DNA from: Acidimicrobilacustris europaeus
GTDB lineage: Bacteria; Actinomycetota; Acidimicrobiia; Acidimicrobiales; Acidimicrobilacustridaceae
Assembly: GCA_965194515.1 (NCBI GenBank)
Contig: OZ239146.1
Span: forward strand, 2,108,001 to 2,172,000
DNA: 64,000 bases
Direction: 5' to 3'
A program made the position numbers and the translations under genes. Positions 19,013 through 27,835 of this stretch are shown in pieces. Every line of letters begins with the position of its first letter. The stretch's first letter is position 1. The notes beneath the pieces are model-generated. The model was not told where the DNA came from and did not search any database. It saw only the letters and a program-made list of their open reading frames with translations.

Positions 19013-20313
19013 GCGGCGACCTCCGCCGCAGCACGATTCATTGATCGCTTCGACGTCTGGTCGCTAATGCGCAGGAGCAACGCGAGGATCACGTAGTTCA
19101 TAACAAGCGACGAACCGCCGTAGGAGATGAACGGCAGCGCAACACCAGTGAGCGGAAGCAGACGCAGCACACCAGCAACGATGATGAACGCCTGCAAACC
19201 AAGCAACAACGTGAACCCGGTTGCCAGCAACTTGTCGAAGACCTGATCGGTTGCCGCTGCAATACGCAAGCCGGAGCCGATCACGAGCAGGTAGGCCATG
19301 ATGATCAACGCGCCGCCAACAAGGCCGAGTTCTTCAGCGATAACAGCGAAGATGAAATCGTTTTCGGCTGCGGGGATACGCGTGTCTCCCCCACGGCCGA
19401 GTCCGGTTCCGGTGAGTCCACCAAAGCCCATGGCGAACATGCCCTGAATGATTTGGTAACCGTCGCCGCTTGGTGTCTTCCAAGGATTGATCCAAATGTC
19501 GACGCGCACTTTGACGTGGTCAAGGGTGCGCCAGGCGAAGAGGGCACCTGCGGTGAAGAGCCCGCCGCCAATAACGAGGAACGAGGTTCGCTGCGTTGCG
19601 ACCCAAATCATCACGAGGAAAAGCGCGAAGAAAAGCAGCGATGAACCAAGGTCCTTTTGGTAGAACATCACGAGCAACGTGACGCCCCACGCGATGAGTA
19701 CGGGGCCCAAGTACTTCGGATGCGGGAGTCGAAGCGGGCCGATTTTCCATTGGCTCGTGGCGATGAGTTCGCGCTGATCGGCCAAGTACGCCGCGAAGAA
19801 GATGGCAAGCGCCACCTTCGCGACTTCACCGGGCTGAAAACTGATTGGACCGAGCTTCACCCAAATGGTGCTTCCACTACCGGCGTCATACCCGAGACCG
19901 GGAACAAGTGGGAGCAAAAGAAGTCCAAGACCAACAACTGCGAATGTGTACCGATAGCGCTCGAGATCACGCGGCCTCTTCACCCACCACAGCGTGAGGA
20001 CGAACGCCACAATGCCGATGGCTGTCCACGTCGCTTGGGCAGCTGCGAGCTTTTCGTTGAGCCCAGCAATAACGACATAGCCAAGCCCGTTCAACAACGT
20101 CACAGTCGGCAACAAGATTGGATCGGCACCCGGCGCGAGTTTGCGAACGGCGAAATGGGCGCCCATGAACAATGCGATCACTGCAACGAGAAACGGAATG
20201 ATGTTGGCCGGGATTCGCGATTCCGAGCCAAGACTGGCCAGCACGTAGGCCGCACACACGATGACAACAGTCATCAGCATGAGGCCTAGTTCGGTATTGC
20301 GACGACCCGTCAC
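19009..20313 (-). CDS. rodA: RodA/FtsW-type peptidoglycan polymerase
   Basis: A 434-residue SEDS glycosyltransferase with about ten membrane helices. Family marks include YQIIQGMFAMGFGGLTGTGL and the C-terminal LPFISYGGSSL. It polymerises lipid II and acts with the PbpA made by the next gene. The GTG at 20313, five bases after the pstP stop, was chosen; the longer reading frame adds an Arg-rich stretch that lies inside pstP and is not family-like. Translational coupling with both neighbours is likely. Confidence 0.93.
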   Translation of the reverse strand: MTGRRNTELGLMLMTVVIVCAAYVLASLGSESRIPANIIPFLVAVIALFMGAHFAVRKLAPGADPILLPTVTLLNGLGYVVIAGLNEKLAAAQATWTAIGIVAFVLTLWWVKRPRDLERYRYTFAVVGLGLLLLPLVPGLGYDAGSGSTIWVKLGPISFQPGEVAKVALAIFFAAYLADQRELIATSQWKIGPLRLPHPKYLGPVLIAWGVTLLVMFYQKDLGSSLLFFALFLVMIWVATQRTSFLVIGGGLFTAGALFAWRTLDHVKVRVDIWINPWKTPSGDGYQIIQGMFAMGFGGLTGTGLGRGGDTRIPAAENDFIFAVIAEELGLVGGALIIMAYLLVIGSGLRIAAATDQVFDKLLATGFTLLLGLQAFIIVAGVLRLLPLTGVALPFISYGGSSLVMNYVILALLLRISDQTSKRSMNRAAAEVAA

Positions 20314-20317
20314 GACG

Positions 20318-21541
20318 TCACTGAGCGATCGATGTAGTGGTGCTCGGGGTGGTGGTGCTTGAGGTCGATGTCGACGACGTTGTCGTCGTCGCTTCATTCT
20401 GCTCAATCAGTTTGTCGATATAGCTACGAGCCGACTTCAACGAAGGTTGCTCAACCCCGTTCTCGAGATCGACCATTGCTACGGCAGGCACATTCACAAC
20501 GAGAAGGTCGGAATCCTCGGCCAATGAGGGCTGAATCCAAAGGACACCGCCAGGTTTTCCGTTGAAGATCGCGACGTTGTCGCCATCAACGCCTACATAC
20601 CAAGTCTTTGTGCCCGTCCACCAAATGAAGGCGAGCCCGAAAAGAATCACGAAAACAAATGCGGCGATGAACACGCCGACTCGCCATGTGAATGAGCTAC
20701 GAATCGCGCCAGGAGCTTTCGGGGGCTTTGGTTCTGTTGGCGGAACATCGGCCACCGTGAGATCGCCGCCCGTATGTGAACTGCGAACACGATTCGCAGG
20801 ATCCGCATTTGGGTCACGGCCCGAATCGTCGACGACGTCGATCACGACACATGTGATGTTGTCGCGACCACCGCCCTCGTTGGCCAGACGAATCAACTCT
20901 CGGCAGGCCTCGTTCGGATCTGCGAGGCGACGCAATGTTGCAGAGATTCGATTCTCATCAACCTCGTTGAACAAACCATCGCTGCAGATCAGATAGCGAT
21001 CGCCAATGATCGGAAGAATTTCCCATGAATCAACAAGCACTGTTCCATCGATGCCGAGGGCCCGAGTGAGGATGTTTCGCTGCGGATGCACTGCTGCCTC
21101 GGCGGCGGTCAGTCGACCTTGGCGCTCCATCGTGGCAACAAGACTGTGGTCTTCGGTGATCTGCGCAAGGTCTCCATCGGAAAGCAGATAGAGGCGCGAA
21201 TCACCAACGTTTACAACGCCGATCGCATCGCGGCCCGCCGCATCGACGAGTGCCATCGCGACAAGAGTCGTACCCATACCGGCGAGTTCGGGATCGGCAG
21301 TCGAGCGCGACACCAATGCATCGTTAGCGTTCTCGACTGCCCGCACCAACACATCGGTACCCGCAGCGGTGAACTCGACTTGAAGTGTCTCAAGCGCGAG
21401 ATGACTTGCAACCTCGCCGGCCTGGTGGCCGCCCATGCCGTCGGCTACAGCAAAAAGGCCGTCGACCGCTAGGTAGGAATCCTCATTCGCTTGGCGAACG
21501 CGTCCAGTGTCAGAGGCTGCACCCCACGCGAACCGAGTCAC
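20318..21541 (-). CDS. pstP: PP2C-type Ser/Thr phosphatase (PstP)
   Basis: A 407-residue membrane phosphatase that reverses PknB-dependent phosphorylation. The PP2C domain (1-235) has the metal-site motifs NEDS near 20, ADGMGGH near 33, GDSRLY and CSDGLFNE. A proline-rich linker and one transmembrane helix (VGVFIAAFVFVILFGLAFIW) follow, then an outside domain ending in a Thr/Ser-rich tail of about 25 residues. The GTG at 21541 overlaps the fhaB stop by four bases (GTGA), which sets the start. Confidence 0.93.
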   Translation of the reverse strand: MTRFAWGAASDTGRVRQANEDSYLAVDGLFAVADGMGGHQAGEVASHLALETLQVEFTAAGTDVLVRAVENANDALVSRSTADPELAGMGTTLVAMALVDAAGRDAIGVVNVGDSRLYLLSDGDLAQITEDHSLVATMERQGRLTAAEAAVHPQRNILTRALGIDGTVLVDSWEILPIIGDRYLICSDGLFNEVDENRISATLRRLADPNEACRELIRLANEGGGRDNITCVVIDVVDDSGRDPNADPANRVRSSHTGGDLTVADVPPTEPKPPKAPGAIRSSFTWRVGVFIAAFVFVILFGLAFIWWTGTKTWYVGVDGDNVAIFNGKPGGVLWIQPSLAEDSDLLVVNVPAVAMVDLENGVEQPSLKSARSYIDKLIEQNEATTTTSSTSTSSTTTPSTTTSIAQ

Positions 21542-22014
21542 TGCATCTCCATGACGGTGTTGCCTATCTGTACAACATCGCCAGGCTTGATCACCATTGG
21601 GCCCGCAACCTTGTGCCGGTTCAACCACGTGCCATTTGTGGAACCGAGATCTTCAATCTGCCATTGGTTGTCGCGGTTGAAGATGCGCGCATGAATCTGT
21701 GAAGCGTACGTATCGTCGATGGTGACCTGACAACCTGCAGCACGACCGATCGAAACTTCGCCCGCAAGCGCCCATGCTTTGCCTGAGAGTTCAACCGGCT
21801 CACGCGCAACCAGTTGACGAGTAGGAACAGCGTCGCTTGATTCTTTGCGGCGCTTACGAGTTGGCGCGGCGACGGGAGGTGTCGTAGCTCCAGCGGGTAT
21901 TTGCGGAAGAGGTCGAAGTTCCGCCCACACCGCGCGTACAACGCGAAAGAAGAACAGATAGAGAAGCGCGAGAAGGCAAAGCTTCAACACCAGAAGCAAT
22001 TGGTCAGAGACCAT
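21538..22014 (-). CDS. fhaB: FHA domain membrane protein FhaB
   Basis: A 158-residue protein with one N-terminal membrane helix (residues ~5-24) and a C-terminal FHA domain. The phosphothreonine-binding residues are in SIGRAAG, SQIHARIF and LGSTNGTWLN. In mycobacteria FhaB is a phospho-dependent partner of PknB in division under stress. The ATG at 22014 is two bases after the fhaA stop, so the FHA genes, pstP, rodA and pbpA look like one operon. Confidence 0.92.
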   Translation of the reverse strand: MVSDQLLLVLKLCLLALLYLFFFRVVRAVWAELRPLPQIPAGATTPPVAAPTRKRRKESSDAVPTRQLVAREPVELSGKAWALAGEVSIGRAAGCQVTIDDTYASQIHARIFNRDNQWQIEDLGSTNGTWLNRHKVAGPMVIKPGDVVQIGNTVMEMQ

Positions 22015-22016
22015 TG

Positions 22017-22676
22017 TCAGGACGCCTGGAAGGTCAGTCGGATACTTCCGAAACCGAGTTCGTCGCCATCACGAAGTTCACGCTCGTGCACTGGCACCCC
22101 GTTGACAGTGCTGCCATTGGTCGATCCGAGATCAACGAGTACAAATCCCATGCCGCGTGGGTGAATCTCGGCGTGTCGACGACTCACGTTGGGATCAACC
22201 AACGTGACCTCGCATTCAGGCAAACGTCCGATGCTGACCATCTGCTCGCGAAGCACAAAGCGCTCACCGGTGGGGAGCACAAGCGATCCAGCACCAGCGC
22301 CACCTTGGCCTTCTCGGAAACGAGACTCAATAGAAAAGGTGCCTGTGCGCTGGTTGTCGTCGACGACGAGTTCAACCTCTACCGGGCCAAGAAAGGTGTA
22401 GGCCTCGTCCCGAGCATGTTCGCGGGCGGCGTCGCAGAGTTCGCGGGCGAGCGAATCGGCGATGTCGACGAAGGCGTCGTGATCGTCGGGTGAAATGGCG
22501 ATGGTGAAGGAGTTCGGGGACACGGTTCGGCCACGGACATCGACCGTGCGATGGTCATCCATCTCGCGGGTGAGCTTGCGCCCGATCTCGATGGGGCGCA
22601 CGCCGCTCTTGAAGACTCGTGAGAACACGCCTTCAACGGCATGTTCGAGACGGCGTTCAAAACCCTTGAGACCCAC
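22017..22676 (-). CDS. fhaA: FhaA, DUF3662 and FHA domain protein
   Basis: A 219-residue cytosolic protein. The N-terminal DUF3662 domain (~1-115) begins GLKGFERRLEHAVEGVFSR; the C-terminal FHA domain has SIGRLPEC, VSRRHAEIH and LGSTNGSTVN, so phosphothreonine binding is expected. FhaA binds the phosphorylated pseudokinase domain of MviN in mycobacteria and restrains peptidoglycan synthesis. The middle linker is much shorter than in mycobacterial FhaA. GTG 22676 was chosen because family similarity starts there and TAACCT lies seven bases upstream, a leaderless-type promoter that would drive the whole operon. Confidence 0.9.
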   Translation of the reverse strand: MGLKGFERRLEHAVEGVFSRVFKSGVRPIEIGRKLTREMDDHRTVDVRGRTVSPNSFTIAISPDDHDAFVDIADSLARELCDAAREHARDEAYTFLGPVEVELVVDDNQRTGTFSIESRFREGQGGAGAGSLVLPTGERFVLREQMVSIGRLPECEVTLVDPNVSRRHAEIHPRGMGFVLVDLGSTNGSTVNGVPVHERELRDGDELGFGSIRLTFQAS

Positions 22677-22803
22677 GTTGGACAGGTTAGAGCCGCGGGA
22701 CTGCTCGCCGATGCCGGGCGATTCTCTAGCCGGACAAGGAAATTCTGCCCATGCATCGGATTCGTGAGCACAGACAGAGGGCAGTAGAGTCACCAGTCCA
22801 CTC

Positions 22804-22890
<87 letters not shown>

Positions 22891-22962
22891 TTAGGTGGGA
22901 TCGCTCCAAGGGTTCGGCCGCGCCAGTAGCGAACTGGGTGCAAAAGGTGGAACGATAACGAA

Positions 22963-23628
22963 GTGAGCGAAACCATCGATACCAACTCCTCAAAGCCAAA
23001 CACTTCGTCCAAGGATCGCCTTGAGTTCGTCATAGCGGTCATGCTCGGTCTGGCGGCCATCATCACCGCTTGGACGGCATTCCAAAGCACCCAGCTCGGC
23101 GACAAGGTTCAAGAATCTTTTAGTGAAGGAATCCGCACCTCAGACCAAGCGTCCCAGGAGTACAACACAGCTCTTGCCACCGACAACCAAAGTCAGGCGA
23201 TCTTCCTCGAATACGCCAAAGCCGCCGTAGCCGAAGACGAAGTCACTGCCGCTTACATCAAAGATACGCTGATGACACCTGAGTTGGCGGCTGCTGTTGA
23301 GTGGTGGATTGAGCAGCCCGAAGAGACTGGTCCAGAATCGCCCTTTGTCGAAGAGAACCCCAATTGGGACGACAGTTCTTGGGTTGCCGCTGAAGAACTA
23401 GACGTGAAGGCCCAAGAGTATTTCGACGCCGCTAAAAAAGCCGACACCGACGGTGACAGGTTTGATCTGCTCCAAGTCATTGTGACCCTGTCGCTCTTCC
23501 TGTTTGGTGTTGCCAGCTTGGCGCGACAGCAGAAAATCCAGATTGGCCTTGCCGCTCTCGGCGGCGTCGTTCTCGTTTACTCAATCGTGATGACCATCGT
23601 CCTCGGCGACCCTGCAGGATTTTTCTGA
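22963..23628 (+). CDS. DUF4337-like membrane protein
   Basis: A 221-residue protein with an N-terminal membrane helix (LEFVIAVMLGLAAIITAW), a soluble middle of about 120 acidic residues, and two C-terminal helices (VIVTLSLFLFGVASL and IGLAALGGVVLVYSIVMTIVL). The layout and FQSTQLGDK segment resemble DUF4337 proteins, whose function is not known. It starts with GTG at 22963, with AAGGTGG about 13 bases upstream. It follows tRNA-Leu on the same strand by 72 bases. Confidence 0.72.
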   Translation: MSETIDTNSSKPNTSSKDRLEFVIAVMLGLAAIITAWTAFQSTQLGDKVQESFSEGIRTSDQASQEYNTALATDNQSQAIFLEYAKAAVAEDEVTAAYIKDTLMTPELAAAVEWWIEQPEETGPESPFVEENPNWDDSSWVAAEELDVKAQEYFDAAKKADTDGDRFDLLQVIVTLSLFLFGVASLARQQKIQIGLAALGGVVLVYSIVMTIVLGDPAGFF

Positions 23629-24042
23629 GCAGATTGCCCCCACAATCAATTTCCCCGTCCGGGTCAACGGGGCCTCATGGCCGTTGAGGCAGGAAACCGT
23701 CTGACCTTTTACCGAAGCGCGTATCGCCATCCAGTTCGGTAAACCCGTAGATCGACGGAAACGGAATTTCAGTCAATCCCCATCCTTGGCCCTTCTGCAT
23801 CGGCCGGCCCGGTCATGTGCCCATCGGTAGCCCGGTACCCAAGGGAAAGTCCGTGAAATCGCGGCCGAGGTCATGTGATACCACCACCTAGCAAGGATTC
23901 CGCTCCCAGACGAGCCGAGCCGAACTGAGTTGCTTCACCACCCCAGTTCATAGCGGGACCGGTCCCACAACCCCGACCCGAGAATCCCCAGGACTGCGAA
24001 TCGTCTGAGGCTCGTCGAGTCCGTCGGGCCGTGCGTGGGGAT
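23629..24042. other. Long intergenic stretch with clustered inverted repeats
   Basis: These 414 bases lie between two convergent genes. Several hairpins follow one another: CCCCGT/ACGGGG (23653-23672), GCCTCA/TGAGGC (23672-23690), a nine-base pair TTTACCGAA/TTCGGTAAA with an 18-base loop (23708-23743), and the palindrome GGGACCGGTCCC (23955-23966). A 41-codon minus-strand frame (23675-23800) has a protein-like C-terminus but no ribosome binding site. No known RNA family was recognised. It may hold a terminator array, a structured RNA or a gene remnant. Confidence 0.45.
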
Positions 24043-24471
24043 CTAGGCGAGCACGCGTCGAAGACCGGCTGCGGCACGGTCGCCGATGCGGTTGAAGACC
24101 AATCCGAGCAGCGGATTCAACGGGCTTAGGCAACCATTGAGAAGTAACTCCGCGGAGTAGGTGACGATCGATCCCTCATCTTTCGCAACGACCGTGATCC
24201 TGTCGATCGAGGTGAACTTGGAGTTGCGGGCCTCGACCAAGAGATTGCCGGGCTCGTCATACTCAACGGTCTCGTAGCGCAGCACCGTTCCCCCACCGAC
24301 GCTCTTCACTGCGACATCGAAGCTTGATTCTGGGCCGCCCCCGTCGCCAGCAACTTGGGTGACGGTGAGAACACCCGGGTCCCAGTTGGCGAAGTTACGC
24401 AGATCGGCCATGTAGGCGAAGGCTTCTTCGACCGACTTCGAGCTTTCGACACTCACCGTGTACTTCGCCAT
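24043..24471 (-). CDS. SRPBCC family protein
   Basis: A 142-residue START/Bet v1-like ligand-binding fold. It begins TVSVESSKSVEEAFAYMADL, the usual beta strand plus helix opening, with NFANWDPGV closing the cavity entrance as in polyketide-cyclase/dehydrase-like members. The C-terminal long helix is present. Such proteins bind lipids or aromatic ligands; no catalytic residue can be assigned. The ATG at 24471 has GAGG nine bases upstream. It lies 101 bases downstream of the BVMO-like gene on the same strand. Confidence 0.85.
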   Translation of the reverse strand: MAKYTVSVESSKSVEEAFAYMADLRNFANWDPGVLTVTQVAGDGGGPESSFDVAVKSVGGGTVLRYETVEYDEPGNLLVEARNSKFTSIDRITVVAKDEGSIVTYSAELLLNGCLSPLNPLLGLVFNRIGDRAAAGLRRVLA

Positions 24472-24572
24472 AGGTAGTCCTCGTTCGCTTTGCGGTTTTC
24501 GCCTTCGCTAACCCTAACGACAGCGAATTAGGAAACGTCGATCCGGACCCAATGCAACGAGGGCGGGCTGAT

Positions 24573-26201
24573 CTAGCGAATTGCGTAGGCCTCGTAGCCG
24601 TTGGTCGCGAGCTCTTGGGCTCGGGCCATGAAGCGGTCGAGGCCACCCATGTAGATAGGAATCACGCGTGCTTTGCCCTCGATGTTGCCGCCGTTGTACC
24701 AGGAATGACAGTTGGGAGCATTGAACATCGTGCCTACTGCTGCGGCTTCGACTTCAGCGCACCACTGATCCTGCGCGTCAGCACCGACTTCTGCTCGAGT
24801 GCTGCCGTGTTCCGCGAGGTACTCAAGGAAATCGGCGATCCAGCCAACCTGTAATTCGATATGCGGCGGGTAATTCGCAAGTACACCGACGCTGCCGGGC
24901 CCGATGACCATGAACATATTGGGATAGTCCGAGACAGAGAAGCCCATGAAGGTGCGCGGACCATCGGCCCAGTCGTCACGCAACAGACGACCACTCTTGC
25001 CGCGCATATCGATGCGCGTCATCGCGCCAGACACCGCGTCGAAACCAGTCGCGAAAATAAGAACGTCGAGTTCCTGCACGCCCGTTATTGTGCGAACACC
25101 TTCAGGAACAACTTCGACGATGGCGTCTTTGCGAAGATCGATAAGCATGACGTTGTCGCGGTTGAACGTTTCGAAATAGCCGTTGTCGAGAACGGGTCGT
25201 TTGCAGCCGATCGGGTAATCCTTCGGACACAGCGAATCGGCAACCTCGGGATCGATGACTGTTCGGCGCACCATTTCACGGAACAGTTCGACGGCCATTT
25301 CATTGGCGTCCATATCTTTCGCAGCGTCGGCCCAGATGCGCGAAGCGTTGAACCCTTGTTCTTCAAGCGCGGTAACACGTTCTTCTTCCGTGCTTTCAAG
25401 GATGAACTTGTTCGGGTCAGCAAACGTGAAGATCGTTGCGCCTGTCGTGTGAGCAGTTGCCAGTGGCGATGCGTACTGCTGCGCGCGAACTTCGCGATAA
25501 CGCGACTTCACCTCGGTCTGATGTTCGGGCGTTAGTGGTCGGTTCTGCGAAGGCCAGGCAAACGTCGCCGTGCGCTGAAACACGGTGAGATGTCCCGCGA
25601 CCTTTGCCAGTTCGGGGATGACCTGCACCCCTGATGAGCCATTGCCCACAAGGCCTACGCGTCGACCTTCGAGCGCGACTCCTTCTTTGGGCCACAAACT
25701 CGACTGCATGACTTCGCCAGCGAATGTGTCGATGCCTGGCCAATCTGGCCGGTGCGGCGCGGACAACCCACCTGTCGCCATGACGCAGAAACGCGATCGA
25801 AGGGTTTCGCCGGTCTCGGTATCGACAACCCAAGAGTCGGTTGCCTCGTCGAACGTCATCGCGGCAACACCGGTTTCAAGCCGAATGTCGGGACGAAGGT
25901 TGTAGCGATCTGCGATGTGATTGAGATAGCGCTCGATCTCGGGCTGGGCCGCGAAGTGTTCGCTCCATTCCCATTCCTGTTCAAGTTCAGGGTCGAAGCC
26001 GAACGAGTACTCAAGACTCGGAATGTCACAACGCGCACCGGGGTAGCGATTCCAGAACCACGTGCCGCCTACGCCCGCTGCTCGCTCGAGCACGATCACT
26101 CGGAATCCGCGCTCGCGCAGCACTTTCAACGCGTAGAGACCGGACATGCCCGCCCCCACCACGATGACGTCAGCGTCCAGCGTTACGTCGTTGTCCCCCA
26201 T
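24573..26201 (-). CDS. Flavin-containing / Baeyer-Villiger-type monooxygenase
   Basis: A 542-residue FAD and NADPH-dependent monooxygenase. The FAD motif VVGAGMSG is at ~14-21, the flavin region GGTWFWNRYPGARCD at ~45-59 and the NADPH motif VGNGSSG at ~185. The BVMO fingerprint position reads FAGEVMQSSLWP (160-171), with Gln where BVMOs have His. Such enzymes turn ketones into esters or lactones. The ATG at 26201 has GGGGGAG seven bases upstream; a longer N-terminus is less likely. It follows the photolyase gene by 57 bases. Confidence 0.9.
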   Translation of the reverse strand: MGDNDVTLDADVIVVGAGMSGLYALKVLRERGFRVIVLERAAGVGGTWFWNRYPGARCDIPSLEYSFGFDPELEQEWEWSEHFAAQPEIERYLNHIADRYNLRPDIRLETGVAAMTFDEATDSWVVDTETGETLRSRFCVMATGGLSAPHRPDWPGIDTFAGEVMQSSLWPKEGVALEGRRVGLVGNGSSGVQVIPELAKVAGHLTVFQRTATFAWPSQNRPLTPEHQTEVKSRYREVRAQQYASPLATAHTTGATIFTFADPNKFILESTEEERVTALEEQGFNASRIWADAAKDMDANEMAVELFREMVRRTVIDPEVADSLCPKDYPIGCKRPVLDNGYFETFNRDNVMLIDLRKDAIVEVVPEGVRTITGVQELDVLIFATGFDAVSGAMTRIDMRGKSGRLLRDDWADGPRTFMGFSVSDYPNMFMVIGPGSVGVLANYPPHIELQVGWIADFLEYLAEHGSTRAEVGADAQDQWCAEVEAAAVGTMFNAPNCHSWYNGGNIEGKARVIPIYMGGLDRFMARAQELATNGYEAYAIR

Positions 26202-26258
26202 GATCGCTCCCCCGAGCTCTTCCGAATAGGAACATCCTTCCACCAAACGGACTGCGGC

Positions 26259-27470
26259 TCAACGGCGATTCGACCACGCGCTGAAACTGGCGACCGACCC
26301 TGATCCCGGTCGCTGCAGCCACGGCCAGGGATGAACCTCGGCGAGGTTCAATGTGCGCGACCGGTGCCTCCAACCGGGGACGGGAGCAAACGTGGTGGCG
26401 AGAGGTGTGCCGGCGAGAACCTGCCCCGGATCTCCGAGATGAATCTCGATGGTGCGCTCAGTCCCCAACTCGGCAAGTCGATCAGTCAGAAAGACGAGTC
26501 GCTTCGAGGAAAGTTGAAGCGTGCGCAGCAACGGTTCATCGAATACAAAGACCGCGGGCAGTTCGGGGTGCGCGCTCAGCGCAGGGTCGTCCTCGCCCAG
26601 TGACTCGGCGGTGAGCCACACGACTTCGGGTGACGAAGAACGCTCAAGTTGTACTGGTCCCGCTGTCATCGCGGGATCGGGGTCGCGTCGAAGGCGAGGG
26701 TCGCGTTCAACAGGAGAGAGCTCCGGTTCATCTGGCCACTCTCCAATCGGACACGCATCGCGGTGCGTGCACGAACCACAAAGTTCCGGGGCCCTCCGAC
26801 GAACTTGGGATTGGGAGAACCCGTACACCTTCGATGAACCCGCACCAACAGTCCATTGCCAACCAAGTCGGTTCGCAGCGCGAGAACCATCAAGAAGATG
26901 AGTGAAGAAGTACTGCTCGCCAACGCGCCAGTCGGCGCCGTTTCGCACCGACCATTGCGAAGCGAGCCACATACGCGTTTGGTTCACCATCCATCCATCA
27001 CGCTCAAGTTCGTCGAGGTTCGTTTCGACGCAACGCATCGATCGATCCCAAGGTTCGACATCATTCGTTGAGCCAACAACCGGTGCGTTGCGCAACGGCG
27101 AGCCTGTTGCGTTCCCTAAGCGTGCGTAGAGATGGCGTGCGTATTCCTGCCAGCGAAGTTCGTCGCGAAACTTTCGCACATCATTTGCAGAGCCTTTGGC
27201 GGCGGTGAAGACACGCGGCAATTGCAAAAGACCATGACGAATCCAGGGCGACAGTCCTGATGCTCCTCGTTGCGAGAGCGGTAATACCTCGTTGCGACGC
27301 TCGGCGTATCCCGTGAGATCCAGTGCCTCGAGCGCGGCATCGGCTGCTGCTTGGGTTCCAACGAATCGTTCCGATCTGCGAACGTCATCACTGCAGAGAT
27401 GCGCGAGATGTTGCGCGACCCACTGCACTTCTTGCCCGGGTTCAGGAATCGGCAGCATCGATTCGCTCAT
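26259..27470 (-). CDS. Photolyase/cryptochrome-like protein with swapped domain order
   Basis: A 403-residue protein. Residues ~40-245 match the photolyase FAD-binding catalytic domain: LSPWIRHG, FRDELRWQEYARH, NQTRMWLASQW, GEQYFFTHLLDG and NRLGWQW. Residues ~282-370 then read like the photolyase N-terminal alpha/beta domain (VVWLTAESLGEDDPAL, FVFDE, FLTDRLAEL, HLGDP), so the usual order is reversed. Cysteines at 147 (MRC), 231, 234 and 240 (CGSC then ACP) resemble the four ligands of the [4Fe-4S] prokaryotic 6-4 photolyase group. Light-driven DNA repair or blue-light sensing is likely. The ATG overlaps the preceding stop by four bases. Confidence 0.82.
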   Translation of the reverse strand: MSESMLPIPEPGQEVQWVAQHLAHLCSDDVRRSERFVGTQAAADAALEALDLTGYAERRNEVLPLSQRGASGLSPWIRHGLLQLPRVFTAAKGSANDVRKFRDELRWQEYARHLYARLGNATGSPLRNAPVVGSTNDVEPWDRSMRCVETNLDELERDGWMVNQTRMWLASQWSVRNGADWRVGEQYFFTHLLDGSRAANRLGWQWTVGAGSSKVYGFSQSQVRRRAPELCGSCTHRDACPIGEWPDEPELSPVERDPRLRRDPDPAMTAGPVQLERSSSPEVVWLTAESLGEDDPALSAHPELPAVFVFDEPLLRTLQLSSKRLVFLTDRLAELGTERTIEIHLGDPGQVLAGTPLATTFAPVPGWRHRSRTLNLAEVHPWPWLQRPGSGSVASFSAWSNRR

Positions 27471-27835
27471 GTCAGACCAATCCGAAAAGGGCCCTTTGCC
27501 GTCGACGGATCAACTCGTCGGCCTTCTTGGGTGATGACAACACGTCCATCGACGCAAAGTCGACGAGCCGCGGCGCGGGCTGGTTCAACAACTCGTTCCC
27601 AATCGGCACCGACAACCAATTGTGCAGCATCGTCTGGGGAGATCGTCGCGTTGCGTGGCCGTTGCGTGAGCAAATCCATAATGGCCGTTTCAAGCTGTTG
27701 ATCAACTGGCTGAATCCCCCGTTTGCGACATGCATCAGAGCAATAGCGAACCTCGTCCCACGAACGCGCCCACTTCTTTCGCCACGTGATTGTGCGCCCA
27801 CACACAACGCAATCTTTCTTTGGTGGCGTTGTCAC
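27467..27835 (-). CDS. DUF2256 and DUF3253 domain protein
   Basis: A 122-residue protein of two small domains. The N-terminal DUF2256 zinc-binding motif is CVVCGRTITWRKKW followed by VRYCSDACR. The C-terminal DUF3253 winged-helix-like part has TISPDDAAQLV, ARRLCVDGRVVITQEG and KGPFRI. DUF2256 proteins often lie beside photolyase and FAD-oxidoreductase genes; their function is not established. The GTG at 27835 overlaps the upstream stop by four bases (GTGA), and its own stop overlaps the photolyase start. The extra upstream codons lie in the neighbour gene and were rejected. Confidence 0.85.
   Translation of the reverse strand: MTTPPKKDCVVCGRTITWRKKWARSWDEVRYCSDACRKRGIQPVDQQLETAIMDLLTQRPRNATISPDDAAQLVVGADWERVVEPARAAARRLCVDGRVVITQEGRRVDPSTAKGPFRIGLT

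Noticed and set aside
23838..23880. Resemblance of AAGGGAAAGTCCGTGAAATC to parts of cobalamin riboswitch or RNase P RNA
   Set aside because: The other conserved blocks of either RNA are missing on both strands, and no B12 or transport gene follows.
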